Of a stretch of 64,000 bases of DNA, positions 9,526 through 17,272 are shown piece by piece. How positions within the stretch are numbered: the stretch's first letter is position 1; each line of letters starts with the position of its first letter. A program made the translations under genes and the position numbers. The notes below the pieces were generated by a model. That model was not told the DNA's origin, ran no database searches, and worked only from the letters and a program-made list of their open reading frames with translations. The DNA lies in contig CAVOTA010000002.1 of the NCBI GenBank assembly GCA_963699055.1, positions 744,001-808,000 of the forward strand. Direction: 5' to 3'. Origin of the DNA: Bog-756 sp963699055. GTDB lineage: Bacteria; Actinomycetota; Acidimicrobiia; Acidimicrobiales; RAAP-2.

Positions 9526-9560
9526 GGCCGGTGGCACCGTCCTCGGAACCGTGCCGGCCG

Positions 9561-9620
9561 GACCGGTCGGGTCCGTCGGACCGGTCGGGTCCGTCGGACC
9601 GGTCGGGTCCGTCGGACCGG
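9561..9620. repeat. 18-bp tandem repeat, 3.3 copies
   Basis: The unit GACCGGTCGGGTCCGTCG occurs exactly three times (9561, 9579, 9597) plus a 6-base remnant. It fills most of the 105-bp gap between the acyl-CoA synthetase and the isochorismatase-like gene. Confidence 0.95.
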
Positions 9621-9630
9621 GGGGCACGTC

Positions 9631-10251
9631 GTGGCCGTTGACCTCGCCGGGGTGGCGGCACCGGGTCGCACCGCCGTCCTCACCATGGAGATCCAGCGGG
9701 GTGTCGTCGGCGACCTGAGCTCCTTCCCCCAGTTGGCCGACGCCGCCGCCCGGGTGGGCGTGGTGCCCAACACGGCGCGCCTGCTCGCCGCCGCCCGGGG
9801 CCTCGGGGTGCGGGTCGTCCACTGCACGGCCGAGTTCCGGGCCGACCGCTCGGGTTCGACGGTGAACTGCCAGCTGATCGCCGCCATGGTCCGCAATCCG
9901 GACCACCTCCTCGAGGGCACGCCACCCACCGAGCTCGTCCCCGAACTCGGGCCCGAGCCGTCCGACCTGGTGTGCTCCCGGCTCCACGGGGTCTCGCCCT
10001 TCACCGGCACCGCCCTCGACACCTGGCTCCGCAGCCTGGGAGTGCGGACCGTCGTGGCCACCGGCGTGTCGGTCAACCTGGGCGTGCTCGGACTGGCCAT
10101 CGAGGCGTGCAACCTCGGCTACCAGGTGGTCGTGCCCCGCGACGCCGTCGCCGGGCTGCCCGACGAGTACGCCGCGGCCGTTCTCGACAACACGTTCCCG
10201 CTCATCACCACGCTGACCACCACCGACGAGCTGCTGGCCGCCTGGTCGTAG
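9631..10251 (+). CDS. Isochorismatase-fold protein with altered catalytic triad
   Basis: A 206-residue cysteine-hydrolase (isochorismatase) fold. The three catalytic positions of the family, Asp-Lys-Cys, appear here as Glu20 (TMEIQ), Arg117 (SRLHGVSPFTGT) and Gly151 (TGVSVNLGV where TGVxTDxCV is usual). The scaffold is otherwise intact, including the cis-peptide region before position 151 and the NLGYQVVVPRDAVAG strand. It therefore probably lacks amidase or hydrolase activity of the normal type, or uses other chemistry. I recall that this substituted pattern is shared by a group of actinobacterial proteins, so it is not a fresh mutation. GTG 9631 follows directly on the tandem repeat; no clear ribosome site is visible. 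Confidence 0.75.
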   Translation: MAVDLAGVAAPGRTAVLTMEIQRGVVGDLSSFPQLADAAARVGVVPNTARLLAAARGLGVRVVHCTAEFRADRSGSTVNCQLIAAMVRNPDHLLEGTPPTELVPELGPEPSDLVCSRLHGVSPFTGTALDTWLRSLGVRTVVATGVSVNLGVLGLAIEACNLGYQVVVPRDAVAGLPDEYAAAVLDNTFPLITTLTTTDELLAAWS

Positions 10252-10388
10252 CGGGACCGGGCGGGGCCGGTGCGGTGCGGCGTGGGACGTCCTCCGCACC
10301 CTCGGGCCCGCGCGGTACCGTTCCCCTGGGCGGCCCCGAACCCGGGCCGCCGGTCCGCCTGCCGTTCCGATCCACCCCGAGGAGACCC

Positions 10389-10820
10389 ATGCCGGCCGCC
10401 CGCTCCACCCGACTCGCCCTGCTGGCGTCGTTCGCCGTCGGCTCACTGGCCCTGGCCGGCTGCAGCTCGAACCCGTCGGGCACGGCGACCACCCATCCGG
10501 CAGGTGTCCCCTACTTCTCCCGTGCCGGTACCGGCAACGAGACCATGCCCCAGATCGCCCTGCCCGCGGCGTGGACGCTCCTGTGGCACTTCGACTGCAC
10601 CGACCCGAACTCGGCCCGGTCGTTCGTGCTCACCTCGACCCGCTCGGGAGGCTCCGCCACCAGGATCACCGACCAGGACGGTCTCGAGGGCAGCGGCTAC
10701 CACCCGTTCCACACGGCCGGGGACTACACGTTCACGGTGACCACCACCTGCACCTGGCGGGTCGTGGCCGACACGGCCGGCACCGAGACGATCCCCTCCA
10801 CCACCACCCCGGCCGGCTAG
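10389..10820 (+). CDS. Small secreted lipoprotein, unknown function
   Basis: A 143-residue product with a lipoprotein signal: basic start, hydrophobic stretch ALLASFAVGSLALAGC and lipobox Cys at about residue 25. The mature part holds an ALPAAWTLLWHFDC segment and a beta-rich HTAGDYTFTVTTTCTWRVV stretch, with two or three Cys that could pair, ending in a Thr-rich tail. It resembles small actinobacterial exported beta-sandwich proteins of unknown role. The start is preceded by GAGGAGA eight bases upstream. It stands alone, converging on the oxidoreductase gene that ends at 10830. Confidence 0.75.
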   Translation: MPAARSTRLALLASFAVGSLALAGCSSNPSGTATTHPAGVPYFSRAGTGNETMPQIALPAAWTLLWHFDCTDPNSARSFVLTSTRSGGSATRITDQDGLEGSGYHPFHTAGDYTFTVTTTCTWRVVADTAGTETIPSTTTPAG

Positions 10821-10829
10821 CGCCGGCGG

Positions 10830-12050
10830 TCAGAAGTTGCGGGAGCCGTCCAGATTGACGAGGGCGTTGGTCGGCAGGGCCGGCACCGAGACGTCGGGGA
10901 CGGGGAACGCGAACTCCGGGTACTTCGGCTCGGCCTTCTCCCGGTACCGGGTGGTCGAGTGGACCGGGTCCTCGTCGAACTGGGGGATGACCTTGGTGCC
11001 GAAGACCTCGAGCATCTCGAGGACCTCCTCGTGCTCCACCGAGTCCGAGGGGATGCCGAAGACCAGCTGGTCGGCGCCGACCTCCTGGTAGCGGGCGAGC
11101 TGCTCGGCCACCTCGTCGGGCTCGCCGCAGAGCAGCCAGCCCCCCTCGATGAGCCGGTCGAGGTTCTCCTCGTCCCCCACGCCGCCGATGGTCTCGGGCC
11201 ACGTCGGGGCGTAGTCGGGCTTGGGGATGGTGTCGTGGTAGAGGCAGACCATCGAGTAGAGGTAGCCACGGCACTGACGCAGGGCGATCTCCCGGGCCTT
11301 CTTCCGGTCGGTGGTGCAGATCACGGCGTTGGTGATCATCACGTTGTCGTTCGTGAACTGCCCGATCGGGTCGGTGCAGGCGGCGATGCCCTCCTTGTAC
11401 GCGTCGATCCGACCCTTGAGGGAGTACACCGGCTCGAAGTTGAAGGCGATGGCGCCGATGCCCATCTGCCCCGCGGTGGTGAACGTCCCCGGGTTGCCGC
11501 AGGCCACCCAGATGGGCGGGTGGCCCTTGCCGTAGGGCTTCGGGAGGATGTTGTGGGGCGTCGGCACGGTGAAGTGCTCCCCCTTGAACATGTAGTCACG
11601 CTGCTCCCACATGCGCGGGACCTCGCGGACGACCTCGTTCCACTCGGGCTTGGTCGAATCCTTGTCGAGGATGTTGAAGCTGGCCATCTCGTGGCTGCCC
11701 GCACCGCGCCCGGTCCCCCATTCGAACCGGTTGTGGGTGATGTGGTCCATCATGGCGGCCCGCTCGGCGTACCGGACGGGGTGCTCCTTGCGGGGCGACA
11801 GACTGTTGATGGCCGTACCGATGTGGATCCGCTCGGTCCGGGCGGCCACGTAGCCCATGACCGGCTCGGGAGCCGACATGTGCGAGTACTCGGTCAGGGC
11901 GTGGTGCTCGCCGAACCAGGCGTACTTCCAGTTGTAGAGGTCGGCCGTGATGGCGATCTCGAGCTCGCGCTCGATCATCAGGTGCTCGGCATCGGTGTCA
12001 CGGGACGCAGGCCCCGGGAGATACCCGTTGATGAAGACTCCGAACTCCAT
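10830..12050 (-). CDS. Luciferase-like (LLM class) flavin-dependent oxidoreductase
   Basis: A 406-residue bacterial-luciferase-family TIM-barrel protein: FGVFINGYLPG start, WFGEHH near 50 and HIGTAINSLSPRKEHPVRYAE near 95, with substrate-loop and C-terminal partner-type sequences. Relatives use reduced FMN or F420 to oxygenate or reduce lipid-like compounds. It diverges from an acyl-CoA synthetase gene across a 105-bp gap containing a perfect KstR-pattern site, which links it to sterol or lipid catabolism. The ATG at 12050 is preceded by GAGGAG-like bases. Co-factor choice (F420 versus FMN) is not decided by what I can see. Confidence 0.83.
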   Translation of the reverse strand: MEFGVFINGYLPGPASRDTDAEHLMIERELEIAITADLYNWKYAWFGEHHALTEYSHMSAPEPVMGYVAARTERIHIGTAINSLSPRKEHPVRYAERAAMMDHITHNRFEWGTGRGAGSHEMASFNILDKDSTKPEWNEVVREVPRMWEQRDYMFKGEHFTVPTPHNILPKPYGKGHPPIWVACGNPGTFTTAGQMGIGAIAFNFEPVYSLKGRIDAYKEGIAACTDPIGQFTNDNVMITNAVICTTDRKKAREIALRQCRGYLYSMVCLYHDTIPKPDYAPTWPETIGGVGDEENLDRLIEGGWLLCGEPDEVAEQLARYQEVGADQLVFGIPSDSVEHEEVLEMLEVFGTKVIPQFDEDPVHSTTRYREKAEPKYPEFAFPVPDVSVPALPTNALVNLDGSRNF

Positions 12051-12111
12051 TTCTGGGGCTCCTCTCAGACGGCGCGAATGTGCCCGAACGGTAACAGCAG
12101 GCCCCCAGAAG

Positions 12112-12125
12112 TGCAACGTGTTCCA
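12112..12125. promoter_or_regulatory. KstR-like operator in a divergent promoter
   Basis: TGCAACGTGTTCCA matches all eight fixed positions of TnnAACnnGTTnnA. It lies between the divergent starts at 12050 and 12156 and could control both genes. Confidence 0.55.
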
Positions 12126-12155
12126 GATTTGTGCCTGGGTCGTCCGCGGGCCACC

Positions 12156-13874
12156 ATGACGGCACGACCCCGGCGCACCGACGGCCGCCGGACCGGATTC
12201 CAGGGGGACCCGTTGGACACCATCGAGCAGCTCATCCGCGACCGGGCCGGGGACACGCGGGTCGGCCTGGCGTTCGCCGACCGGACCTGGAGCCATGCCG
12301 ACGTAGTCCAGGCCCAGGCCGACCGGGCCGCCCTCCTGCTGTCGTTGCGCCGGCCCGGACCGTTCCACGTCGCCCTCCTGCTCGACAACGTGCCCGAGTT
12401 CGTCTTCTGGATGGGTGCCGCCGCCCTGGCCGGCGCGGTCGTGGTGGGTGGCAATCCGACCCACCGCGGCGAGGAGCTCGCCCGCGACCTGTCCCACACC
12501 GAGTGCCAGCTCCTGGTCACCAACGCCACCTACCGTTCCCTGGTGGAGGGACACGACCTGGGGCGGGCCCTGCCACCCGAGCGGATCCTGGTCGTCGACG
12601 GGGCCGAAGGCGACGCCGACCCCGCCTCCGCCTACGGCGCGCTGCTCGCCGCGGTGGCGACCAGCCCGCTCCCCGACCGTGGGGCGATGGCGGTCACCGA
12701 GGACAGTCTGGGCTACCTCCTGTTCACCTCCGGCACGTCGGGTGCGCCCAAGGCGTGCCTGTGCAGCCAGGGCCGGCTGGCCCGCATCGGGTCCATCGTG
12801 GCCCAGATGTTCGAGATCACCGGGGACGACGCCTGCTACCTGTCGATGCCCCTGTTCCACTCGAACGCCCTGATGGCGGGCTGGGCTCCGGCGCTGGCCG
12901 CCGGGGCGACGGCCGTCCTGCGCGACCGGTTCAGCGCCTCGCAGTTCCTGGTCGACGTCCGCCGCTACGGCGTGACGTACTTCAACTACGTCGGCAAGCC
13001 GCTGTCGTACATCCTCGCCACACCCGACCACCCCGATGACGCCGACAACACCCTGCGCCGGTGCTTCGGCAACGAGGCGGCCGAGGCCGACGTGGCCCGG
13101 TTCGCCGAGCGGTTCGGCTGCACCGTGCAGGATGCCTACGGCTCCACCGAAGGGGGCGCCGCCGTCCAGCGCACCCCGGACACCCCGCGGGGCGCACTGG
13201 GGCGCGCCCTTCCCGGCACCAAGGTCGTGGACCCCGACACCGGGGTGGAGTGCCCCCGGGCCGAGTTCGACGCCCAGGGCCGGCTCCTCAACGCCGACCA
13301 GGCCATCGGCGAGCTGGTGAGTGAGACGGGGGGGACCGGGTTCGAGGGCTACTGGCGCAACGCCGAGGCCGAGCAGTCCCGCCTGCGCAACGGCTGGTAC
13401 TGGACCGGCGACCTCGCCTACCGGGACACGGACGACTTCTTCTACTTCGGCGGCCGCGACTACGACTGGCTCCGGGTCGACGGCGAGAACTTCGCCTCGG
13501 CCCCGGTCGAGGGCATCCTCCAGCGCCACCCCGACGTGGTGCTGGCCTCCGTCTACGCCGTGCCCGACACCGTGGTGGGCGACCAGGTCATGGCCACCCT
13601 CCTCCTCCACGACGGGCGCACCTTCGACCCCGACGGGTTCGTCGACTTCCTGGCCGGCGAGGAGGACCTCGGCACCAAGTGGGCGCCCCGCTACGTCCGG
13701 ATCACCCCCGAGCTCCCCCAGACCGCCACCACCAAGGTCCTCAAGCGCGTCCTGCGCAACGAGGCCTGGCACTGCGACGACCCGGTGTGGTGGCGGCCCG
13801 AGCGCGACGCCCCGTACCGTCGGCTCGAGCCCGCCGACATCGAGGAGCTCGACCGGATCATCGCCGAGCGGTAG
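12156..13874 (+). CDS. Acyl-CoA synthetase, FadD17/FadD1-like
   Basis: A 572-residue AMP-forming ligase if started at ATG 12156; a TTG at 12213 after CAGGGGGA would give a protein 19 residues shorter and begins exactly where homology should. The P-loop is LLFTSGTSGAPKA near residue 190. QDAYGSTEGG near 330 is the A5 motif, WYWTGDLAYRD near 415 the A7 motif and a C-terminal Lys follows in TATTKVLKR. The VGGNPTHRGEELARDLSHT region recalls mycobacterial FadD17-type enzymes in the cholesterol regulon. The KstR-like site upstream supports that grouping, but the acid it activates is unknown. Confidence 0.85.
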   Translation: MTARPRRTDGRRTGFQGDPLDTIEQLIRDRAGDTRVGLAFADRTWSHADVVQAQADRAALLLSLRRPGPFHVALLLDNVPEFVFWMGAAALAGAVVVGGNPTHRGEELARDLSHTECQLLVTNATYRSLVEGHDLGRALPPERILVVDGAEGDADPASAYGALLAAVATSPLPDRGAMAVTEDSLGYLLFTSGTSGAPKACLCSQGRLARIGSIVAQMFEITGDDACYLSMPLFHSNALMAGWAPALAAGATAVLRDRFSASQFLVDVRRYGVTYFNYVGKPLSYILATPDHPDDADNTLRRCFGNEAAEADVARFAERFGCTVQDAYGSTEGGAAVQRTPDTPRGALGRALPGTKVVDPDTGVECPRAEFDAQGRLLNADQAIGELVSETGGTGFEGYWRNAEAEQSRLRNGWYWTGDLAYRDTDDFFYFGGRDYDWLRVDGENFASAPVEGILQRHPDVVLASVYAVPDTVVGDQVMATLLLHDGRTFDPDGFVDFLAGEEDLGTKWAPRYVRITPELPQTATTKVLKRVLRNEAWHCDDPVWWRPERDAPYRRLEPADIEELDRIIAER

Positions 13875-13892
13875 CTGGGTGGCCCGGCTCCC

Positions 13893-13925
13893 GACGCGCC
13901 CGACGCGCCCGACGCGCCCGTCGGG
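13893..13925. terminator. 9-bp repeat array ending in a hairpin
   Basis: GACGCGCCC is repeated three times (13893-13919), and its end forms a 7-bp stem CCCGACG / CGTCGGG with a CGCC loop (13908-13925). It sits just after the synthetase stop and before the convergent gene. There is no T-tract, so any terminator role is inferred from position. Confidence 0.4.
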
Positions 13926-14009
13926 TGACGACCGGGACGGACCCGGTGCCACCCGACGGAGCACGCACGTCGGCACGGTCGAGGGGATGACCGCACCCCC
14001 TCGACGGGG

Positions 14010-15170
14010 TCAGAGCGGGAGGCCCACGGCGATCCCCTCGAGCCCGCTGTGGCCTGGCAGCTCGGGGGCCACCGATCCGGTGGGGACCAGCGTCCCGTCG
14101 GACTGCACGGCGAACGAGTCGACCAGGTCGCTCCCGCCCGTCTCGACGTACAGCGCCTGCCCGTTGCGCGACGTCGCCAGGTCCACCGGGCCGGCGTCGG
14201 TCGGCGTGGACGCCACCACGGTCGGCGTCCCCGACGCCCCGATGGTGTAGCTGGTCACGGTGCCGCTCCCGGCGTTGGCGCCGAAGAAGAACGTGCCGTT
14301 CGTGGCCACCCAGCACAGGGCGGCGGCCCCGTCGGTCGTCGAGCCCAACTCGGTCAAGGTGCCGTTCGCCGCCACCGCGTAGGTCGTCAGCGCACTCGTG
14401 GCCGCCTCGGTCACGACCAGGTGGTCGGACGCATCGAACGTGAAGCCGAACGGCACCGGGGTGGCCGACGGGTTGACGACGGCCGCACCGGTGGTGCGTC
14501 CCGCGGCGTTCAGGTTGAACACGTCGATGTCACTGCCGTTGGCCTTCGTCGTCACGACCACGTGCCGGCCGTCCGGGGTGAAGCCGATCTGGCCCGGAGT
14601 GTGGAGGAACAACGGCGACACGTCCGGGGTGAGGTCGAGGGAGCGGAAGCTGCCCGGGATCGGGGTGAGCGAGTCGGCGTAGAAGCCCTGGATCGATCCC
14701 GCGCCACCGGCGTTCAGCACGTAGATCAGGTCACCGCGCACGGCCACGCTGACCGGCGTGGACCCGCCCGAGCCGACCACGCGCGGGGCGCTCACGAACG
14801 AGCCGAAGGCGTGGAACTCCGAGATGGTGTTGCTGCCGCCGTTGACGGCGACCAGCAGTCCCTCGGTCGGGTCGGCCACCAGGCCGCCCTGCGACGCCAG
14901 CTTGTCGACGACGGCGCCGCTGATCGCCGTGCCCAGGCCACCCGTGTCGCGTCGGCCGACCTGGTGCAGGGCGCCGGAGGCATCCGGCACGTAGGTGACG
15001 ACCTGGTTGCCGGTCGGGTCGTTGGTCAGGACGTAGACGGGTGCACCGGGGTTCCCGTGGCCTGCGGCGGGGGGTGCGGTGCCGGCGGCGCCGGCCACCG
15101 CGGGCAGGAAGAGGGCGCCGAGGGTGGCGGTGGCGCCGGCGAGGGCGGCGAGTCGGGCAGGATGTCGCAT
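14010..15170 (-). CDS. Exported beta-propeller protein (lactonase/YncE-like)
   Basis: A 386-residue secreted protein with a Sec signal peptide (about residues 1-30, ending LPAVAGAAG). The body has repeated 40-50-residue blades, with VYVLTNDPTGNQVVTYV, LIYVLNAGGAGSIQGF, HVVVTTKANGSDIDVFNL and FFFGANAGSGTVTSY marking successive blades. This is the seven-bladed fold of the 6-phosphogluconolactonase-like and YncE families; most exported relatives have no known substrate. AAGGAGA lies eight bases before ATG 15170. It is divergent from an ECF sigma factor gene, and both promoters carry a GGTGTAACG element, so it may be a target of that sigma factor. Confidence 0.75.
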   Translation of the reverse strand: MRHPARLAALAGATATLGALFLPAVAGAAGTAPPAAGHGNPGAPVYVLTNDPTGNQVVTYVPDASGALHQVGRRDTGGLGTAISGAVVDKLASQGGLVADPTEGLLVAVNGGSNTISEFHAFGSFVSAPRVVGSGGSTPVSVAVRGDLIYVLNAGGAGSIQGFYADSLTPIPGSFRSLDLTPDVSPLFLHTPGQIGFTPDGRHVVVTTKANGSDIDVFNLNAAGRTTGAAVVNPSATPVPFGFTFDASDHLVVTEAATSALTTYAVAANGTLTELGSTTDGAAALCWVATNGTFFFGANAGSGTVTSYTIGASGTPTVVASTPTDAGPVDLATSRNGQALYVETGGSDLVDSFAVQSDGTLVPTGSVAPELPGHSGLEGIAVGLPL

Positions 15171-15231
15171 GGGTTCTCCTTGGTTGGGTTCGACGGGTTG
15201 GTCACTGGTCTGTCCGGTCGGGCCGTGGCGC

Positions 15232-15290
15232 GTTACACCCGGCGTCGACACCCCGTCCGGCTACCGGATCCGGCCGAGCGGCGGTGTAAC
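15232..15290. promoter_or_regulatory. Inverted GGTGTAAC elements in the divergent sigma/propeller promoter
   Basis: GTTACACC (15232-15239) and GGTGTAAC (15283-15290) are inverted copies 43 bp apart, each pointing at one of the two divergent genes. The AAC core is what ECF sigma factors usually read at -35. GGAC-like bases lie 16-20 bases further on both sides. A shared ECF promoter is inferred. Confidence 0.4.
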
Positions 15291-15414
15291 GGACGGCGGC
15301 GCCCGTGGGACTGCCGGTCGTGTCCGTCACCCTCGCCTGGGAGGTCCCCGTCATCCGCACGTCCCGAGCCACCATCCGCCGCGGCCCGGTGACACTGCGC
15401 CGACGGGTCCGGCC

Positions 15415-15420
15415 TAGGGT
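15415..15420 (+). promoter_or_regulatory. -10 box TAGGGT, leaderless sigma factor promoter
   Basis: TAGGGT ends seven bases before ATG 15428. This would be a housekeeping-sigma, leaderless promoter for the ECF gene, separate from the GTAAC element further upstream. Confidence 0.5.
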
Positions 15421-15427
15421 GCAGGCC

Positions 15428-16033
15428 ATGGAGGCCACGGAGTCCGACGAGGCACTGCTCGGTCGCCTGCGTTCGGGCGACGAGTCGGCGTTCCTCGGAC
15501 TGGTCGCCCGCTACAACGGCTCGCTCCTGCGGGTGGCGCGCGGCTTCGTCCCGAACGAGGCCGTCGCCGAGGAGGTCGTCCAGGACACCTGGATCGGGGT
15601 CGTCCGCGGGGTCGACCGCTTCGAGGGCCGGTCGTCGTTCAAGACGTGGCTGTTCCGCATCCTGGTGAACCGGGCCCGCACGGCCGGGGTGCGTGAGCAC
15701 CGCCACGACACCTTCGACCCGACGGAACCGGCGGTCAGCCCCGACCGGTTCGACGCCACCGGTGCCTGGGCCGATCCGGTCACGCCGTGGGAGTCCGACG
15801 TCGACGACCGGTTGGTGGCCGCCACGTGGGGCCCGAGCCTGCAGTCGGCGCTCGACGCCCTGCCCGACCGCCAGCGTGACGTGGTCGTGCTCCGGGACGT
15901 CGAGGGCCTGACGAGCGAGGACGTGTGTGCGGTGCTCGGGATCAGCGAGGGGAACCAGCGGGTCCTCCTCCACCGGGGGCGCACCCGGCTGCGGGCGGCG
16001 CTCGAGTCCGAGCTGGCGACGAGGGGGCGATGA
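15428..16033 (+). CDS. ECF RNA polymerase sigma factor
   Basis: A 201-residue ECF (group 4) sigma factor. Region 2 spans about residues 20-90, with AVAEEVVQDTWIGVVRGVDRF and FKTWLFRILVNRA as the -10-reading and core-binding parts. Region 4 spans about 140-195, with LPDRQRDVVVLRDVEGLTSE and the helix-turn-helix VCAVLGISEGNQRVLLHRGR. The linker is longer than usual (about 45 residues, acidic). It is followed at once, by ATGA overlap, by a zinc-binding anti-sigma gene. The start at 15428 rather than an upstream in-frame GTG or ATG is chosen because of the TAGGGT box. Confidence 0.93.
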   Translation: MEATESDEALLGRLRSGDESAFLGLVARYNGSLLRVARGFVPNEAVAEEVVQDTWIGVVRGVDRFEGRSSFKTWLFRILVNRARTAGVREHRHDTFDPTEPAVSPDRFDATGAWADPVTPWESDVDDRLVAATWGPSLQSALDALPDRQRDVVVLRDVEGLTSEDVCAVLGISEGNQRVLLHRGRTRLRAALESELATRGR

Positions 16034-16329
16034 TGCTGACGCTGCGACGACGCGACGAGCTGGTGTGCCGACAGGTGGTGGAGCTGGTGAACGACTACCT
16101 GGAGGGCGCGCTCGGCCGTCGCGACCGCAAGCGGTTCGAGCGCCACCTCCGTTCGTGTCCCAACTGCACCGCCTACCTGGAGCAGATGCGCATCACCGTC
16201 GCGGCCACCGGTCGTCTCGAGCCGGAGGACCTGAGCCCCGAGGCCCGTGACGAGTTCACCCGTCTCTTCCGGACGTGGAACGGGCCGGACGACGGGCGTG
16301 GGGACGACGGGCGTGGGGACGACGGCTGA
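16030..16329 (+). CDS. zf-HC2 anti-sigma factor
   Basis: A 99-residue soluble protein with the zinc-binding anti-sigma pattern: an N-terminal helix with Cys (ELVCRQVVELVNDYLEG), then HLRSCPNC, giving His-x3-Cys-x2-Cys. Anti-sigma factors of this class hold the partner ECF factor until released, often by thiol oxidation. There is no membrane helix, so it acts in the cytoplasm. The C-terminus is a 15-bp repeat encoding DDGRG units (16288-16325). Start and coupling to the sigma gene come from the ATGA overlap at 16030-16033. Confidence 0.88.
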   Translation: MMLTLRRRDELVCRQVVELVNDYLEGALGRRDRKRFERHLRSCPNCTAYLEQMRITVAATGRLEPEDLSPEARDEFTRLFRTWNGPDDGRGDDGRGDDG

Positions 16330-16366
16330 CGGCTGCAGGTGACGCCGGACGGCGCCGGCACCCGGG

Positions 16367-17152
16367 TCAGCCCGGGGCCGCCTCCCGGTGGGACTGGATG
16401 TCGCGCTTGGTGATCGCCAGGTAGACGACGAGGACGAACACGGCGATGGTGAACACGACCGCCGTCGGCCCGTCGCCGAAGCCCGCCCCGCTGACCGCGG
16501 GCGACTTGGAGAAGTAGTCGGCGAACGACGCCCCGAGCGGTCGGGTCAGCACGTAGGCCCACCAGAAGGCCGCCACCTCACCCAGGTGGAAGCGGCGCCA
16601 GGCCACCCACGGCATCAGGATCAGGCCGAGGAAGACGAAGCCCGACGCCAGGTAACCGAGGCCGAGGGCGGTGGCCGTGAAGTCGCCCACGGCGGTGCCC
16701 AGTGCGAACGTGGCGAACACGGTGGCCCAGTAGAAGAGCTCGCGGCGCTGGGTCACGATGCTGTGGATCGAGAGCGTCCCCTCCACCCGGTACCAGGTCC
16801 CCAGGACCGCGGCGAGGACCACGCCCCAGAACACCGACGTCCCGACGTAGGGGATGCCCAGGGTCTTGTGCATGAGGTCGGCGACACCGCAGCCGAAGAT
16901 GGCGATGGCGTAGGCCAGGAACCAGTACGCGGCAGCCGTGTAGCGCCGGGTGCGGAACTGCCAGGCCAGACCGACCACGAAGAGCCCGAGCTCCACGGCG
17001 CCGCCGACCACCTTGCTCCCGAGCGAGAGGTAGTCCGAGACGGCCTCGCCACCGGCCGTGGTCAGGATCTTGACGACCCAGAAGATGGCGGTCACCTCGG
17101 GCACCTTGGCGGCCACCGGTTCGCGGAAGGCGCGGCGGAGTGTCGTCGTCAT
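16367..17152 (-). CDS. Polytopic membrane protein, COG4705-like
   Basis: A 261-residue protein with about eight hydrophobic helices. It begins with KVPEVTAIFWVVKILTTAGG, an internally repeated signature (compare WATVFATFALGTAVGDF and YVLTRPLGASFADYF) typical of the uncharacterised COG4705 family. Small residues and Asp or Glu recur within the helices, which suggests ion handling, but no activity is established that I can name. It converges on the anti-sigma gene with a 37-bp gap. ATG 17152 follows a purine-rich stretch. The assignment to COG4705 is from memory of the repeated motif. Confidence 0.65.
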   Translation of the reverse strand: MTTTLRRAFREPVAAKVPEVTAIFWVVKILTTAGGEAVSDYLSLGSKVVGGAVELGLFVVGLAWQFRTRRYTAAAYWFLAYAIAIFGCGVADLMHKTLGIPYVGTSVFWGVVLAAVLGTWYRVEGTLSIHSIVTQRRELFYWATVFATFALGTAVGDFTATALGLGYLASGFVFLGLILMPWVAWRRFHLGEVAAFWWAYVLTRPLGASFADYFSKSPAVSGAGFGDGPTAVVFTIAVFVLVVYLAITKRDIQSHREAAPG

Positions 17153-17272
17153 GCAGGCGCTCCTCGTCGGATCGGGACCCTTGCACCCTGGTCCGGGTCT
17201 GCGGAGAGGCTACCGGGACCCCCGGCCGCCTCCGGGTCCCTGCCCCTCGGTGCGCCCGGGACCGACGGCCCG

